Shown: positions 9,576 to 18,842, numbered from the stretch's first letter. The stretch is 64,000 nt of DNA from Desulfitibacter alkalitolerans DSM 16504 (GCF_000620305.1 NZ_KK211102.1:208504-272503); one strand, 5' to 3'. Notes: generated from the sequence alone by a model not told the origin. Numbers and translations are program-made.

Positions 9576-10895
9576 TCACGGAAACAATACTGATGGCAGC
9601 CAAAGAACTAGTTGAGGGAACAAAATAATAAGGATAAGACCTAAAATTTGCAAAGCCACAAAGGGTATGGCAGCACGATAAAGATCCGTTATTTTTATAT
9701 TTGGTGGTGCTACCCCCTTTAAATAGAATAAAGCAGGACCAAAAGGTGGTGTTAAATATGCCATTTGCATATTCACAGCAAAAACAACACCAAACCATAA
9801 AGGATCAAACCCTAGCTTCACAATAACAGGTATTAATAGTGGGCCAGTCAGCATAAGTATCCCAATCCAATCAAGGAAAAAGCCCATGACAAAAAATAAT
9901 ACCTGTAATGAAATAAATATGCCCCATTCGCCTAATGGTATGGAATTAATTAAGCCCTCCAAAAATCTAGCACCACCTGCTCGTGTGTAAACAGCAATAA
10001 GAGCAGTGGCACCAAAAATTATCCACATTATCATTGCTGAGACTCGAACGGTTTGCAAAGCAGATTCTTTTAACATCTTGAAATCCAACTTCCTACGTAT
10101 TAAAGCTACTATTAGAGCTCCAAAGCTCCCAACACCCGCCGCCTCTGTTGGTGTTGCAATTCCAAAAAAAATGCTTCCCATTACAGCAATTACTAAAAAT
10201 ATTGGTGCAATAAGGACTTTAAGAAGTGCTATTTTTTGCTTCATGGATGGTCTGGGTTCTCCACTGCTTAAAGCAGTTGGTCCCATATTAGGATTTAAGT
10301 AGCATCTTACTATAATGTATAAAATATATAATAAGGCAAGTAAAAGTCCTGGTACTAAAGCTCCAGCAAAAAGCCTTCCTACAGATACACCAGCAACCAT
10401 AGAATATACAATAAACAGAATGCTTGGAGGAATTAAAACACCAAGAGACCCTGCCGCAACAATCGTCCCTGTGGACAAATTCTTGTCATATCCCCTTTTT
10501 AACATTTGTGGCAGGGCTACTAATCCCATTAATACTATTCCAGCACCAATAATTCCAACCATTGCTGCAATTATTGCACAAGCCACTACAGTTGCAATGG
10601 CTAATCCGCCCCGTAAGGAGCCTAACCATGTATAGAGACCTTCAAATAGCTCTTCTGCAACACCTATTCTTTCTAAAACAGATGCCATGAATATGAACAT
10701 GGGAGCAGCAACAAAAGTATAGCTTCCCATTTGTTCAAATACTCTCATTAATATTAACGGGAAAAAACTTGGCCCCCACATGAATAGAGTAACTATGGTA
10801 GCAAGGCCTCCTGCTGCAAAAGCCATGGGCAATCCGGCCATTAATAAGCCTACAAATGAAATTATTATTACTATTGTCAATAATTCTATACTCAC
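9576..10895 (-). CDS. dctM: TRAP transporter large permease (DctM), first system
   Basis: 439 residues with about twelve membrane helices. DctM hallmarks include GLPMAFAAGGLATI, VAAPMFIFMASVLERIG, GIATPTEAAGVGSFGAL, MGFFLDWIGILMLTGP and AYLTPPFGPALFYLKGV. It forms the sodium-coupled channel of a tripartite periplasmic-type transporter for carboxylates or sulfonates. I place the start at GTG 10895, five bases after an AGAGAGG and just past the DctQ stop, and not at the further upstream ATG at 10919. The tight spacing shows translational coupling with DctQ. Confidence 0.92.
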   Translation of the reverse strand: MSIELLTIVIIISFVGLLMAGLPMAFAAGGLATIVTLFMWGPSFFPLILMRVFEQMGSYTFVAAPMFIFMASVLERIGVAEELFEGLYTWLGSLRGGLAIATVVACAIIAAMVGIIGAGIVLMGLVALPQMLKRGYDKNLSTGTIVAAGSLGVLIPPSILFIVYSMVAGVSVGRLFAGALVPGLLLALLYILYIIVRCYLNPNMGPTALSSGEPRPSMKQKIALLKVLIAPIFLVIAVMGSIFFGIATPTEAAGVGSFGALIVALIRRKLDFKMLKESALQTVRVSAMIMWIIFGATALIAVYTRAGGARFLEGLINSIPLGEWGIFISLQVLFFVMGFFLDWIGILMLTGPLLIPVIVKLGFDPLWFGVVFAVNMQMAYLTPPFGPALFYLKGVAPPNIKITDLYRAAIPFVALQILGLILIILFPQLVLWLPSVLFP

Positions 10896-10896
10896 A

Positions 10897-11427
10897 CTAC
10901 CTCTCTCCTTCCTGTCCATTACCTTTAGGGTCTTGTGTTAAGAGATGCATATCTCGTATTAGCTTTACTATCCCTTGAAGTAAAAGCAAGGTAGCCCCTA
11001 TAGGCAGGGCAAATTTGAAAGGGTATAGGGTTAAGCCCCATGCCGATCCGGTTGTTTCATTCATAAGATATGACTTCCATGCCCACTGGTATCCTCCCCA
11101 CATTAATGCTAGGCAAAATAAAACAAATACGGGAAAGGTAATTATGGCAAGTATCTGCCTATTTTTTGGAGATAGCCTTTGCGTAACTGCTTCAACATTA
11201 ACATGAGCATTGTGCAATAAAGCATATCCGGCAGATAGGGCATATACTGCAGCTAATGGATAAATTGTCAATTCGAAAACTACAGGAATAGGATTTTTAA
11301 ACACGTACCGCATAACCACACCATAGGTAATTATAAATACAGCCGCAACTACAACAACGGCCATTAGTCTCCCCAGCCACTCATTAATTAGATCAACAAT
11401 GTGCAATATGGATTTCACCACACTCAT
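10897..11427 (-). CDS. dctQ: TRAP transporter small permease (DctQ), first system
   Basis: 176 residues with four membrane helices, the size and layout of DctQ. VMRYVFKNPIPVVFELTIYP and the NAHVNVEAVTQRL block match the family. It joins DctM in the membrane and is required for uptake. It lies between DctP and DctM, with a strong intercistronic hairpin separating it from DctP. Confidence 0.9.
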   Translation of the reverse strand: MSVVKSILHIVDLINEWLGRLMAVVVVAAVFIITYGVVMRYVFKNPIPVVFELTIYPLAAVYALSAGYALLHNAHVNVEAVTQRLSPKNRQILAIITFPVFVLFCLALMWGGYQWAWKSYLMNETTGSAWGLTLYPFKFALPIGATLLLLQGIVKLIRDMHLLTQDPKGNGQEGER

Positions 11428-11444
11428 CTCCTTATAGTTAAACT

Positions 11445-11472
11445 AGGAGGGAAATATATTACTTTCCCTCCT
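11445..11472 (-). promoter_or_regulatory. Intercistronic hairpin between dctP and dctQ
   Basis: A perfect 10-bp inverted repeat (AGGAGGGAAA/TTTCCCTCCT) with an 8-base loop and no T-run. This fits an mRNA-stabilising or partial-terminator element that raises binding-protein levels over the membrane subunits. The second TRAP operon has an analogous hairpin at the same place. Confidence 0.7.
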
Positions 11473-11512
11473 ATAAACTAAATACCGGGCAAAATATCGA
11501 TTTTATTCAAGT

Positions 11513-12589
11513 CTATTCAGGCAGCGTACCAATCAACCTCATGTACTCTTCCAATTCTTTAACTAATCTGGCGGCTAGTTCGCTTTGATTAGCATATGAA
11601 CGCCATAGATCCATAGCAATTAACTGTGCTTCTCTTAAATCTTCATCGGCCCACATGATATGCTCATTACCTGCAGCTACATATTGTTTAACTGCTTTGT
11701 AATCTTCCAATAAAGCGCCATATTCATGGTTCCAAGAAAATTCCCTTAATGCAGCCTCAAAAATAGCCTTGAGTTCATCTGATAGTGCATTCCAAGAATC
11801 CTTATTTACTGCAACATAAATAGTAGCTGTATTCTGGTGGGGTGAAGGCCATATAAGATATTTTGCTACTTCATGGTATCCTGCTGAGAAATTACCTGCT
11901 GGAGTAACCCATTCTCCTGCATCCACCACTCCTCTATCTAAAGCTGAGTAAACTTCTGCTGGTGGCAATACAACTGGTGCCGCACCCATTGCTTGGAAGA
12001 AATCTGCAGTTATACCTGGCGGTGTTCTTACTGATAAACCTCTAAAATCACTAACATTTCTAATTGGCTTGGTTGAGTGAAGGCTCTCTTGCTGCCAATA
12101 TGTTACTCCAGGAATATATAGATTGTACTCACCATAGGCCTCTCTCATAATATCTATAACACCATAATCATAGAACCATGATGTAACCTGCCAACCCTCT
12201 GTAAGAGACATTGGAGGTGGAGCAAAAAGGTTAAAACCTACATCTCTACCTGACCACACTCCTGGCCAATCCATAGTCATATCTAATACTCCTTGTCCTG
12301 TTACTTCAGTTGATTCCCAATGGGGTACTACTGCGTCCCTTGGATGTACTTCTATTTCAAGCCGCCCACCGGATAATTCATATACCCTGTCGGCAAAATC
12401 AAGTACATACTGATGGTGTGGATGTAGCCCCGACCAGGTCCATGATTGAAAGTCCCACTTGTGCTTTTCAGTGGCCACTGGTGCCGCATTATCTCCCCCT
12501 GAAGTTTGTTTTGCATCGCCAGAGCCGCAAGCTGCCGCAAAAATAGCCAGCACCATAACCAAGACCAGGATCAACAGATTCTTTCTCAC
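11513..12589 (-). CDS. dctP: TRAP substrate-binding lipoprotein (DctP), first system
   Basis: 358 residues. It begins at a GTG after GAGGAGG and has a lipoprotein signal peptide (LVLVMVLAIFAAACGS) whose cysteine would be lipidated and anchored to the outer face of the membrane. The body is a DctP-type binding protein (FADRVYELSGGRLEIEVHP, FRGLSVRTPPG, VVLPPAEVYSALDRGVVDAG). The conserved Arg in SVRTPPG normally salt-bridges the ligand carboxylate or sulfonate. It feeds the DctQ-DctM pair encoded just downstream. The ligand is unknown; the neighbouring UroD-fold and hydratase genes suggest an aromatic or methylated acid. Confidence 0.92.
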   Translation of the reverse strand: MRKNLLILVLVMVLAIFAAACGSGDAKQTSGGDNAAPVATEKHKWDFQSWTWSGLHPHHQYVLDFADRVYELSGGRLEIEVHPRDAVVPHWESTEVTGQGVLDMTMDWPGVWSGRDVGFNLFAPPPMSLTEGWQVTSWFYDYGVIDIMREAYGEYNLYIPGVTYWQQESLHSTKPIRNVSDFRGLSVRTPPGITADFFQAMGAAPVVLPPAEVYSALDRGVVDAGEWVTPAGNFSAGYHEVAKYLIWPSPHQNTATIYVAVNKDSWNALSDELKAIFEAALREFSWNHEYGALLEDYKAVKQYVAAGNEHIMWADEDLREAQLIAMDLWRSYANQSELAARLVKELEEYMRLIGTLPE

Positions 12590-12739
12590 ATCATTACCTC
12601 CTCAATTCATTTTATTATTCATTCGCCTATAATTTTTAACCCCTAAACTTAAAACTGCACCTCCTTGCATATTGGTTTTCTTACTCACTCAATTTTTTAT
12701 ACATTTTAGAACTTATGCACTTTACACCAATCCTATTTA

Positions 12740-13837
12740 CTACTCAACTGTAATAGGATACCTGCCATATTTTTTTACAGCCTTGCCTAAAGCCAGCGCA
12801 TTTTCAGGTAATACGTAGGATGCAAGGGAGTTTGCGCTGCTAACAATATAGCCTCCCTTTGGCCCAATGGTTCTAATGCGTTCTTTTACTTCTGCATCAG
12901 TTTCTTCTGGAGTTCCTCGAGTTAGTGTATAATCTAAATCTATATTTCCTACTATACAGACCTTGCTGCCATAGTCAGCTTTCATCCTGCCAATGTCCAT
13001 TGCTGATGGCTGTATAGGGTGTATGCCATTCATGCCCAGGGTAAGAAGCTCATCTAATACTGGAAAAAGGTTTCCATCACTGTGGAAAATCCAGGGCTTT
13101 TTAATCTCGTCTGCAGCAATTTTCATATATGGCAGGAAAAACTCGCGAAACATGGATGGTGAAAACCAGGGACTCTTATTGTCAGCAATATCATCTGCAG
13201 CCCAGAAAAAGTCAAAGTCCATCTCATTTAAATACTTAACCACCTGGGCAGTCCATTCTGAATATCTTCTATGGACTTCTTTTACCAAGCTTGGATTATC
13301 ATATATCATATAACAAAGCTCTTCAAAACCGATACTGTTAATAACTGGTGCAGGTCCTATTCTAATGCGGGCAAAAACTGCATAATCTTTTTTATACTTT
13401 GCTATCCAATTGGCAACCTTTTCATACCTCCTTTGATCATGAGGGTCAGGGAGGTACTCGTCCATTAGTGATAATGAGCTTTCATCCCTTATCAAACCTT
13501 TTTTAATAAAATTTCTACCCCCCACACCATGTTCCATTTCTGCTATCCATGGTGGTATAAAGTCAAAGGTTATCTTTTGAGGGTTATGGTATCCTTCATG
13601 TGATGTGCCACTTTTTATTACTTCCCCTGCCTCTGCAATCCCCCCTGAAGGGTATTCGTAGCCAAAAGCATCCAGGCCTAAAAGCTCACATAATTCATCT
13701 GGTGTGAAATCATCCCTCCCCATTAATTTCACCTGAAGTACTTCATCAATTGCACTTTCTGCGAAGGGAACTTGATCAGGTTCTTTTAATTTTAAAGCGG
13801 TCATAACACGTTCTCTAGAAGTCATTGAGGTTTTCAT
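12740..13837 (-). CDS. UroD-fold protein, HSDG class (putative demethylase/methyltransferase)
   Basis: 365 residues of the uroporphyrinogen decarboxylase superfamily, beginning MKTSMTSRERVMTALK after AAAGGTGGG. In place of the MtaA H-x-C...C motif it carries FHSDGNLFPVLDELL, then GIHPIQPSAMD and VGNIDLDYTLTRGTPEE. Proteins of this class sit in anaerobes beside corrinoid proteins and include O-demethylase-type methyltransferases that take methyl groups from substrates. Heme synthesis is unlikely because three such paralogues occur here. It heads the TRAP/hydratase operon (150 bases before dctP) and is divergent from, and clearly paralogous to, the gene at 14.0 kb. Its activity is inferred only. 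Confidence 0.8.
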   Translation of the reverse strand: MKTSMTSRERVMTALKLKEPDQVPFAESAIDEVLQVKLMGRDDFTPDELCELLGLDAFGYEYPSGGIAEAGEVIKSGTSHEGYHNPQKITFDFIPPWIAEMEHGVGGRNFIKKGLIRDESSLSLMDEYLPDPHDQRRYEKVANWIAKYKKDYAVFARIRIGPAPVINSIGFEELCYMIYDNPSLVKEVHRRYSEWTAQVVKYLNEMDFDFFWAADDIADNKSPWFSPSMFREFFLPYMKIAADEIKKPWIFHSDGNLFPVLDELLTLGMNGIHPIQPSAMDIGRMKADYGSKVCIVGNIDLDYTLTRGTPEETDAEVKERIRTIGPKGGYIVSSANSLASYVLPENALALGKAVKKYGRYPITVE

Positions 13838-14010
13838 TACTATCCCACCTTTAATTGTTTCCTGAATTGTTGTATAATTTATTATATTTTAAATATTAAT
13901 AGTTGAAAATGTAGCCATATTTGACATTGGTGTAGTTTTTTTTACTTTTTTGCAGTATATGATAAGATATATTAAAGCTTTGACGTTTAAGTATAAAAGG
14001 GAGTTTTGGT
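13838..14010. promoter_or_regulatory. Divergent promoter region between two UroD-fold genes
   Basis: 173 very AT-rich bases separate the start codons of the paralogous UroD-fold genes. It must hold the promoters of the leftward TRAP operon and the rightward sensor operon, and is the obvious target for the AraC-type response regulator encoded at 16.8 kb. No exact operator could be singled out by eye. Confidence 0.5.
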
Positions 14011-15015
14011 ATGAAACATGAAATGACATCTAAAGAAAGAATAATGACAGCTCTGTTAGGCAAAGAGCTGCCGGACCGTGTGCCCTGGTTTGAAATGGAA
14101 ATCGCTCTAGAATTTCAAGAAAAATTAATGGGAAAAAAATCTTATACACCTGAAGAGTTTGCCTTGAAAATGGGAGTTGATGCTATAGGTTCAACCCTTC
14201 CCTGTGTTGAATTGAATTTTTTTCCTCCTACATTGGCTCCAAAACTCACATATAATGGCACAAGCACCCATGGAGAGGGCATACTAAAATCTAGAGATTA
14301 CCTTCATCTATTGCAGTTGCCTGAACCTGCTGCAGCATTTAAATATCTGCAGATAAAAGAATGGCTGAATAGTACCAGCCGCAACCTGGCTGTTTATGCC
14401 AAATTAAGGTTTGGGTGTATCTCAACCATTCTTAGCATGGGTTTAGAGAACTTTGCGTTAGCATTACATTATGACATTAGTTTTATTGAGGAAGTATTTT
14501 ATAAATACAGCAGCTGGTGCGAAAAAATTATTGATATTATTAATGAATTGCCCTTTGATTTTTATATTGTTGCGGAAGATTTGGGTTTCAGCAAGGGACC
14601 ATTTATGTCCCCTGGGACCTTTAAAAAAATGTTTCTGCCTACCTTCAGTAGGCTTGCCGGTAAACTCAATAAACCCTGGGTCCTTCATAGTGATGGGAAT
14701 ATCCTTCCCCTTTTAGATGACCTGCTCACATTAGGCTTTTCAGGCCTTCACCCTATAGACCCTAGCTGTATGGACCTGGCCTTCATGAAGAAAAAATATG
14801 GGTCTGAAATATGCTTGATTGGAAATGTGGACATACGCCATACATTAACAAGTGGAACACTGGAAGAAGTAGAACAAGAAGTTTATGAAAAGATAACGCT
14901 GGCAGCCCCTGGTGGCAGGTATATATTAAGCAGTGCCAACTCCATAACAAATTACTGTAAACTAGAAAATGTATTAGCAATGGGTCAGGCGGTAAAAAAA
15001 TATGGAAAATACTAA
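14011..15015 (+). CDS. UroD-fold protein, HSDG class, coupled to the corrinoid kinase
   Basis: 334 residues, with the same class motifs as the 12.7-kb gene: LHSDGNILPLLDDLL, GLHPIDPSCMD, IGNVDIRHTLTSGT and LSSANSITNY. The N-terminal MKHEMTSKERIMTALLGKE matches the paralogue's opening. The start follows GGGAG. The last 14 bases overlap the kinase gene, so translation is coupled. The arrangement suggests that this protein loads (or unloads) a methyl group on the corrinoid domain of the kinase, acting as the substrate-specific part of a sensor, while the 12.7-kb paralogue does the catabolic work. That division of labour is my inference; the family and the coupling are seen directly. Confidence 0.8.
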   Translation: MKHEMTSKERIMTALLGKELPDRVPWFEMEIALEFQEKLMGKKSYTPEEFALKMGVDAIGSTLPCVELNFFPPTLAPKLTYNGTSTHGEGILKSRDYLHLLQLPEPAAAFKYLQIKEWLNSTSRNLAVYAKLRFGCISTILSMGLENFALALHYDISFIEEVFYKYSSWCEKIIDIINELPFDFYIVAEDLGFSKGPFMSPGTFKKMFLPTFSRLAGKLNKPWVLHSDGNILPLLDDLLTLGFSGLHPIDPSCMDLAFMKKKYGSEICLIGNVDIRHTLTSGTLEEVEQEVYEKITLAAPGGRYILSSANSITNYCKLENVLAMGQAVKKYGKY

Positions 15016-16792
15016 TTATGAAAAAATAATCAACGCCATCTGCCAGGGCAGCATTGAGCTTACAGTTGCCTTGCTAGAAGAGCACATAAACAGCAGCGAA
15101 TCTGTTAATGCAACTGAGATAATTTCTCAAGTATTTATACCTGCAATGGAAAGAATTGATGTCTTATTTGAACAAGGTAGTCTTTTTATAACCGATGTAA
15201 TAATAAGCTCAAAGGCCATACAAGAAGGCTTCAAAAAGCTTAAAGCCATGGATAAAACTAAATTTGCCACTCCATATGCCAGAGTGGTCATAGGAACAAT
15301 AGAAGGGGATATCCATGACATTGGCAAAAACATTATGAAAATGGTACTTGAGGCATCTGGGTTTGATGCAATAGATTTGGGAGTTGACGTTTCCCCTAAA
15401 AAGTTTTTGGAAGCGGCAACCTTTTACAAGCCTGATGTGGTTTGCATTTCAGCCTTGCTCTCAAGCTGTAAAGATAAAATTTCAGAAACAGTTAAAACAT
15501 TCCAAGAGGCTGGAATTAGTGACACTAGAATAATTGTAGGTGGTGCTCCCTTTACCAGACAGGTAGCAGAAGATGTTAATGTTGATGGTTATGCTACAGA
15601 TGCCTTTGATGGCATCAAGCTCATTAAATCATTGGTTGAAAAAAAATTATGTACTGCCAGCACCTATTCTCATGAAGTAAACTTAACTAATCTAGATGGG
15701 TTTTGTAAAACTATTTCCCAATTACTTGGAATAGAGATAGCTCTTCACCATAACCACATGGATACAAGAGACTATCACAAGATTTCAAACTTAAAGCTTG
15801 ATAATTATTTAGACTATTTAGACCAGGGGATTATAAATCTAGGCTATGTAAATTCTTGTGACAATGGATATGCAGAGCTTATTATACCAGTATTTTTCAA
15901 AGAAGAGCTGCTTTCATATATTGTTGCAGGTCATTTTGAATTAGAAATGAGCAAAAATACAGCTGCGGCCCCTTGCCTGCTCAATGGCTCCAGCAAGGCA
16001 GAAATTACCATTGAAAAGATTAGCAACCTAAACAGTATTATCAACATACTTAAAGAGCTTATATCAGCCAAGGCAGAGAAACTACTAATCAATACCCAGG
16101 TAAATAATTACTACAAGTATTTACACAGCTTTGTACAAAAACAATCCCAATTAGAATTGCTGGCTAAGGATGCAGAGTTAAAAGCTTTACAGGCCCAGGT
16201 CAATCCACACTTTTTATTTAATACATTAAATACAATAGCTAATGTAGCCCTTTTTGAAAAGGCTAGTAAAACTCACCAACTATTAAATGCAATAGCAAAA
16301 CTTCTCAGGTATACCTTACAGAGCGTTGCAAATATTGTGACAATTAATGATGAGGTAAAAATAATCAATTCTTATCTGTTTATTCAATCCTTTCGTTACA
16401 ACGATAGATTACAATATAATATTGGCCTGGATGATAGCATAAAACATGCAAAGATTCCCTGCATGATTATTCAACCCCTTGTAGAAAATGCCATTATTCA
16501 TGGCGTCGAACCTTTAAAAATAGGGGGGCGAGTGGATATAATAATCCAGCTGGTTAATGACTATATAAACATATTCATAAAGGATACTGGAGTGGGTATC
16601 CCTTCAAATAAAATTGAAGAAATCAACAGGTTAAAAATTGATAAGACAGGGACAAGCCAGGTCACTGGCCTGGGAATTGATAATGTTTATAGAAGACTTG
16701 TTCAGTTTTTTGGTTCTGAATGCAGCCTTGAAATTAAGAAAAATGAACCAAAAGGTACTTGTATTAAAATAGTGCTTCCGTTTATAGAATGA
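15002..16792 (+). CDS. Corrinoid-binding-domain histidine kinase (cytosolic)
   Basis: 596 residues with no membrane segment. Residues 5-90 form a B12-binding cap helix bundle. Residues 93-215 form a cobalamin-binding Rossmann domain with the lower-ligand motif D103-I-H105-D-I-G108, then CISALLSSC and IIVGGAPF, as in MtaC/MtvC-type corrinoid proteins. Residues 225-375 look like a PocR-type sensory domain. Residues 390-440 are a LytS/YesM-type His_kinase domain with the phosphorylatable H403 (NPHFLFNTLN), followed by a HATPase with N496, D528-TGVG and GLGID. It overlaps the UroD-fold gene before it and the response regulator after it. A corrinoid carrier domain fused to a kinase implies that corrinoid binding or its methyl/redox state controls phosphorylation. 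Domains are confident; the signal is inferred. Confidence 0.9.
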   Translation: MENTNYEKIINAICQGSIELTVALLEEHINSSESVNATEIISQVFIPAMERIDVLFEQGSLFITDVIISSKAIQEGFKKLKAMDKTKFATPYARVVIGTIEGDIHDIGKNIMKMVLEASGFDAIDLGVDVSPKKFLEAATFYKPDVVCISALLSSCKDKISETVKTFQEAGISDTRIIVGGAPFTRQVAEDVNVDGYATDAFDGIKLIKSLVEKKLCTASTYSHEVNLTNLDGFCKTISQLLGIEIALHHNHMDTRDYHKISNLKLDNYLDYLDQGIINLGYVNSCDNGYAELIIPVFFKEELLSYIVAGHFELEMSKNTAAAPCLLNGSSKAEITIEKISNLNSIINILKELISAKAEKLLINTQVNNYYKYLHSFVQKQSQLELLAKDAELKALQAQVNPHFLFNTLNTIANVALFEKASKTHQLLNAIAKLLRYTLQSVANIVTINDEVKIINSYLFIQSFRYNDRLQYNIGLDDSIKHAKIPCMIIQPLVENAIIHGVEPLKIGGRVDIIIQLVNDYINIFIKDTGVGIPSNKIEEINRLKIDKTGTSQVTGLGIDNVYRRLVQFFGSECSLEIKKNEPKGTCIKIVLPFIE

Positions 16793-16812
16793 TTCCGGGA
16801 GGTCATAAGCTC

Positions 16813-17553
16813 ATGAAAATACTAATCGTGGATGATGAATCACTAGAAAGGAAAGCCTTAAGATATAAAATCAATTCTCTTCTAAGCAACGACGTTTCCT
16901 TTCAGGAAGCTTCCACTGGTTTAGATGCTATTAATATAGCAAATACATTTTCCCCTGACATATGTTTTATTGACATAAGAATGCCTGAAATGACAGGCCT
17001 GGAGGCTGCTCCACAAATATTGAAGTCATGTCCTAAAACGTCAATAGTAATTATTTCTGCATATGATGAGTTTATATATGCTCAGGAAGCAATAAGATTT
17101 GGTGCAAAAAATTATCTTTTAAAACCTGTTGAAACTGGTGAACTAAAACAGGTTATAGCTGACTATAAAAAAGGTAATGAAGAGCAGACAAGCTACAGCA
17201 AAATTCAAGAGGATTTAAACCATGCATCCATTAAAGTAGCCATTAAATATATTGAGGCTAACTTTAATAGAGACATCTCCATGAAAGAAGTATCAGGAAA
17301 GGTTTATTTAAATCCCAGCTATTTCAGCAGGCTTTTCAAGCAGGAAACTAATCAAACTTTTAGTGAGTTCCTTGCTGATACTCGTATTAGAGAGGCCAAG
17401 AGACTCTTAATTGATACTAGTTATTCCGTTAATTTAATAGCAGAGCTAATTGGATACAAAGATGCCAAGTACTTTACACAGATCTTTAAACAAAAAACCG
17501 GTATTACACCCAGTCAGCACCGACAAAATTCTTTAATTATAGGTAATAGATAA
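16813..17553 (+). CDS. Response regulator with AraC-type DNA-binding domain (YesN-like)
   Basis: 246 residues. The receiver domain (MKILIVDDESLERKAL) has the phospho-acceptor D54 in CFIDIRMPEMTG, the conserved Ser of IVIISAYDEF and Lys of NYLLKPVE. The C-terminal 100 residues are two AraC-type helix-turn-helix motifs (DISMKEVSGKVYLNPSYFSR and VNLIAELIGYKDAKYFTQIF). I chose ATG 16813, just after GGGAGGTC, over the ATG at 16789 that overlaps the kinase stop. It is the partner of the kinase and should act on promoters of the neighbouring transport and methyltransferase operons. Confidence 0.92.
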   Translation: MKILIVDDESLERKALRYKINSLLSNDVSFQEASTGLDAINIANTFSPDICFIDIRMPEMTGLEAAPQILKSCPKTSIVIISAYDEFIYAQEAIRFGAKNYLLKPVETGELKQVIADYKKGNEEQTSYSKIQEDLNHASIKVAIKYIEANFNRDISMKEVSGKVYLNPSYFSRLFKQETNQTFSEFLADTRIREAKRLLIDTSYSVNLIAELIGYKDAKYFTQIFKQKTGITPSQHRQNSLIIGNR

Positions 17554-17565
17554 ACGGTAAAACAT

Positions 17566-17613
17566 AAAAGCATAACCTTGCCGCTGTTGTCGCTGGGGCA
17601 GGGTTATGCTTTA
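17566..17613. terminator. Bidirectional terminator between convergent operons
   Basis: A long inverted repeat (AAAGCATAACC.../...GGTTATGCTTT, with inner TTGCC/GGGCA) lies between the stop codons of the response regulator (+) and the aldolase (-). A- and T-rich flanks allow it to work in both directions. Confidence 0.8.
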
Positions 17614-17634
17614 AGTTTAGATTGGCAAAACAAA

Positions 17635-18573
17635 TTAGACTACTGCCTTCAGCTTATCTCCCAGCCTTTGATCCAAAATCTTGTGAATTCTTGCTTTTAC
17701 CATGGAATAGTTATACTGGTCTGCAGGAGATAGGGGCTGCTTGGGTCTACCCATGTTAAATCCCCGCACATCAAGGGCAGCTTTAAAACCTATGGGAAAG
17801 GGCAGGGCAAACATTGCCCTTATCAGGTTAAGAACAGAAAACTGCAGCTGCTGGGCAAGGTCATGATCCCTTTGCTTCCAGGCTTCATAGATGCCTGACA
17901 TGATTTCAGGAACTATACCAACAGTAGCAGACATGGTTCCCTTTGCTCCAGCCATTAATCCTGCAAGAAACATTTCTTCTCGGCCTATTAGGATATTAAG
18001 GTCTTCACCTGCAATTTTTATTTTATCCATGAAGTGCATTAAATCAACCATGCTGCCGCTGCTGTCTTTCATGCCTACTATGTTGTCCATTCTGCTCAGC
18101 CTTTTTACCACGTCATAGCTTATGGGCTGTGCAAATAGGGGTATGTTATATAATACTATTGGAAAGTCTGGTACTGCTTTTGCCAGCTGGGTATAATGTT
18201 CTTCCATTATTTCCTGGGAAGAGGGAAAGTAATAGGGAGGTGCGACAACTACTGATTGGCACCCTATGGCTTTTGCTGCCTTGGTTAGTTCTATACATTT
18301 GCCTGCACAGCTTTCTGCTGTGCCTGGCACTACCGGCACCCGGCCTTTTGCTTCGTCTACTATGATTTCCATTACTTTGACCTTTTCTGCAAAGCTCATA
18401 TGGATGAATTCTCCACAGCTGCCCAGGGGAAATAGTCCGCTTACTCTGCTGTCTATGAGCCAGCTGACATATTTTCTCAGCTCTTCTTCGTTTACGTTTC
18501 CATTATCATCAAAGGGTGTTACCATTGCCGGGTATATGCCCTCTGGTTTGAAAAATTTGTCTTTAGTGTTCAA
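17635..18573 (-). CDS. DHDPS/N-acetylneuraminate lyase-family aldolase
   Basis: 312 residues, a typical class I pyruvate-dependent aldolase. It shows GIYPAMVTPFDDNG, the GSCGEF loop, the catalytic Tyr in VLYNIP and the Schiff-base Lys in GMKDSSG. It is probably not the biosynthetic DapA: it sits as the last gene of an aldehyde oxidoreductase operon, starting two bases after the MoaD-like gene. Relatives make or cleave 2-keto acids into pyruvate plus an aldehyde, and the operon partner could oxidise such an aldehyde. The family is certain; the substrate is not. Confidence 0.85.
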   Translation of the reverse strand: MNTKDKFFKPEGIYPAMVTPFDDNGNVNEEELRKYVSWLIDSRVSGLFPLGSCGEFIHMSFAEKVKVMEIIVDEAKGRVPVVPGTAESCAGKCIELTKAAKAIGCQSVVVAPPYYFPSSQEIMEEHYTQLAKAVPDFPIVLYNIPLFAQPISYDVVKRLSRMDNIVGMKDSSGSMVDLMHFMDKIKIAGEDLNILIGREEMFLAGLMAGAKGTMSATVGIVPEIMSGIYEAWKQRDHDLAQQLQFSVLNLIRAMFALPFPIGFKAALDVRGFNMGRPKQPLSPADQYNYSMVKARIHKILDQRLGDKLKAVV

Positions 18574-18575
18574 GT

Positions 18576-18842
18576 TTAACCGCCTCCCATTATAGGAATT
18601 AGGGCCAATACGTCTCCGTCTGCTAGTTGTTTGTTTTCTATGGGTGTTTTTAGTGTTCTCCCATTTAGCATCAGGGCAAATCTGTTATTTTCCAGGTTTG
18701 TGCGCAACGGCCAGTTAATTTTTTCTTCTATTTGTTTTAAGCTTTCTGTTAGGTCTTTTTCTACCTGCAGTTCCAGTTCTTTTACGCCTATTTCGTTGGC
18801 TGCCATGGCAAAGAATTTGATTTTTATGTTAGCTTTATTCAT
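18576..18842 (-). CDS. MoaD/ThiS-like sulfur carrier
   Basis: 88 residues of the ubiquitin-like fold, ending in GGG, the C-terminal glycine tail that is thiocarboxylated in MoaD and ThiS. It starts with MNKANIKIKFFAMAANEIG and overlaps the aldehyde oxidoreductase gene by 8 bases. MoaD donates the dithiolene sulfur of molybdopterin, so a dedicated copy beside a tungsten/molybdenum enzyme fits a role in making or supplying its cofactor. Confidence 0.85.
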   Translation of the reverse strand: MNKANIKIKFFAMAANEIGVKELELQVEKDLTESLKQIEEKINWPLRTNLENNRFALMLNGRTLKTPIENKQLADGDVLALIPIMGGG

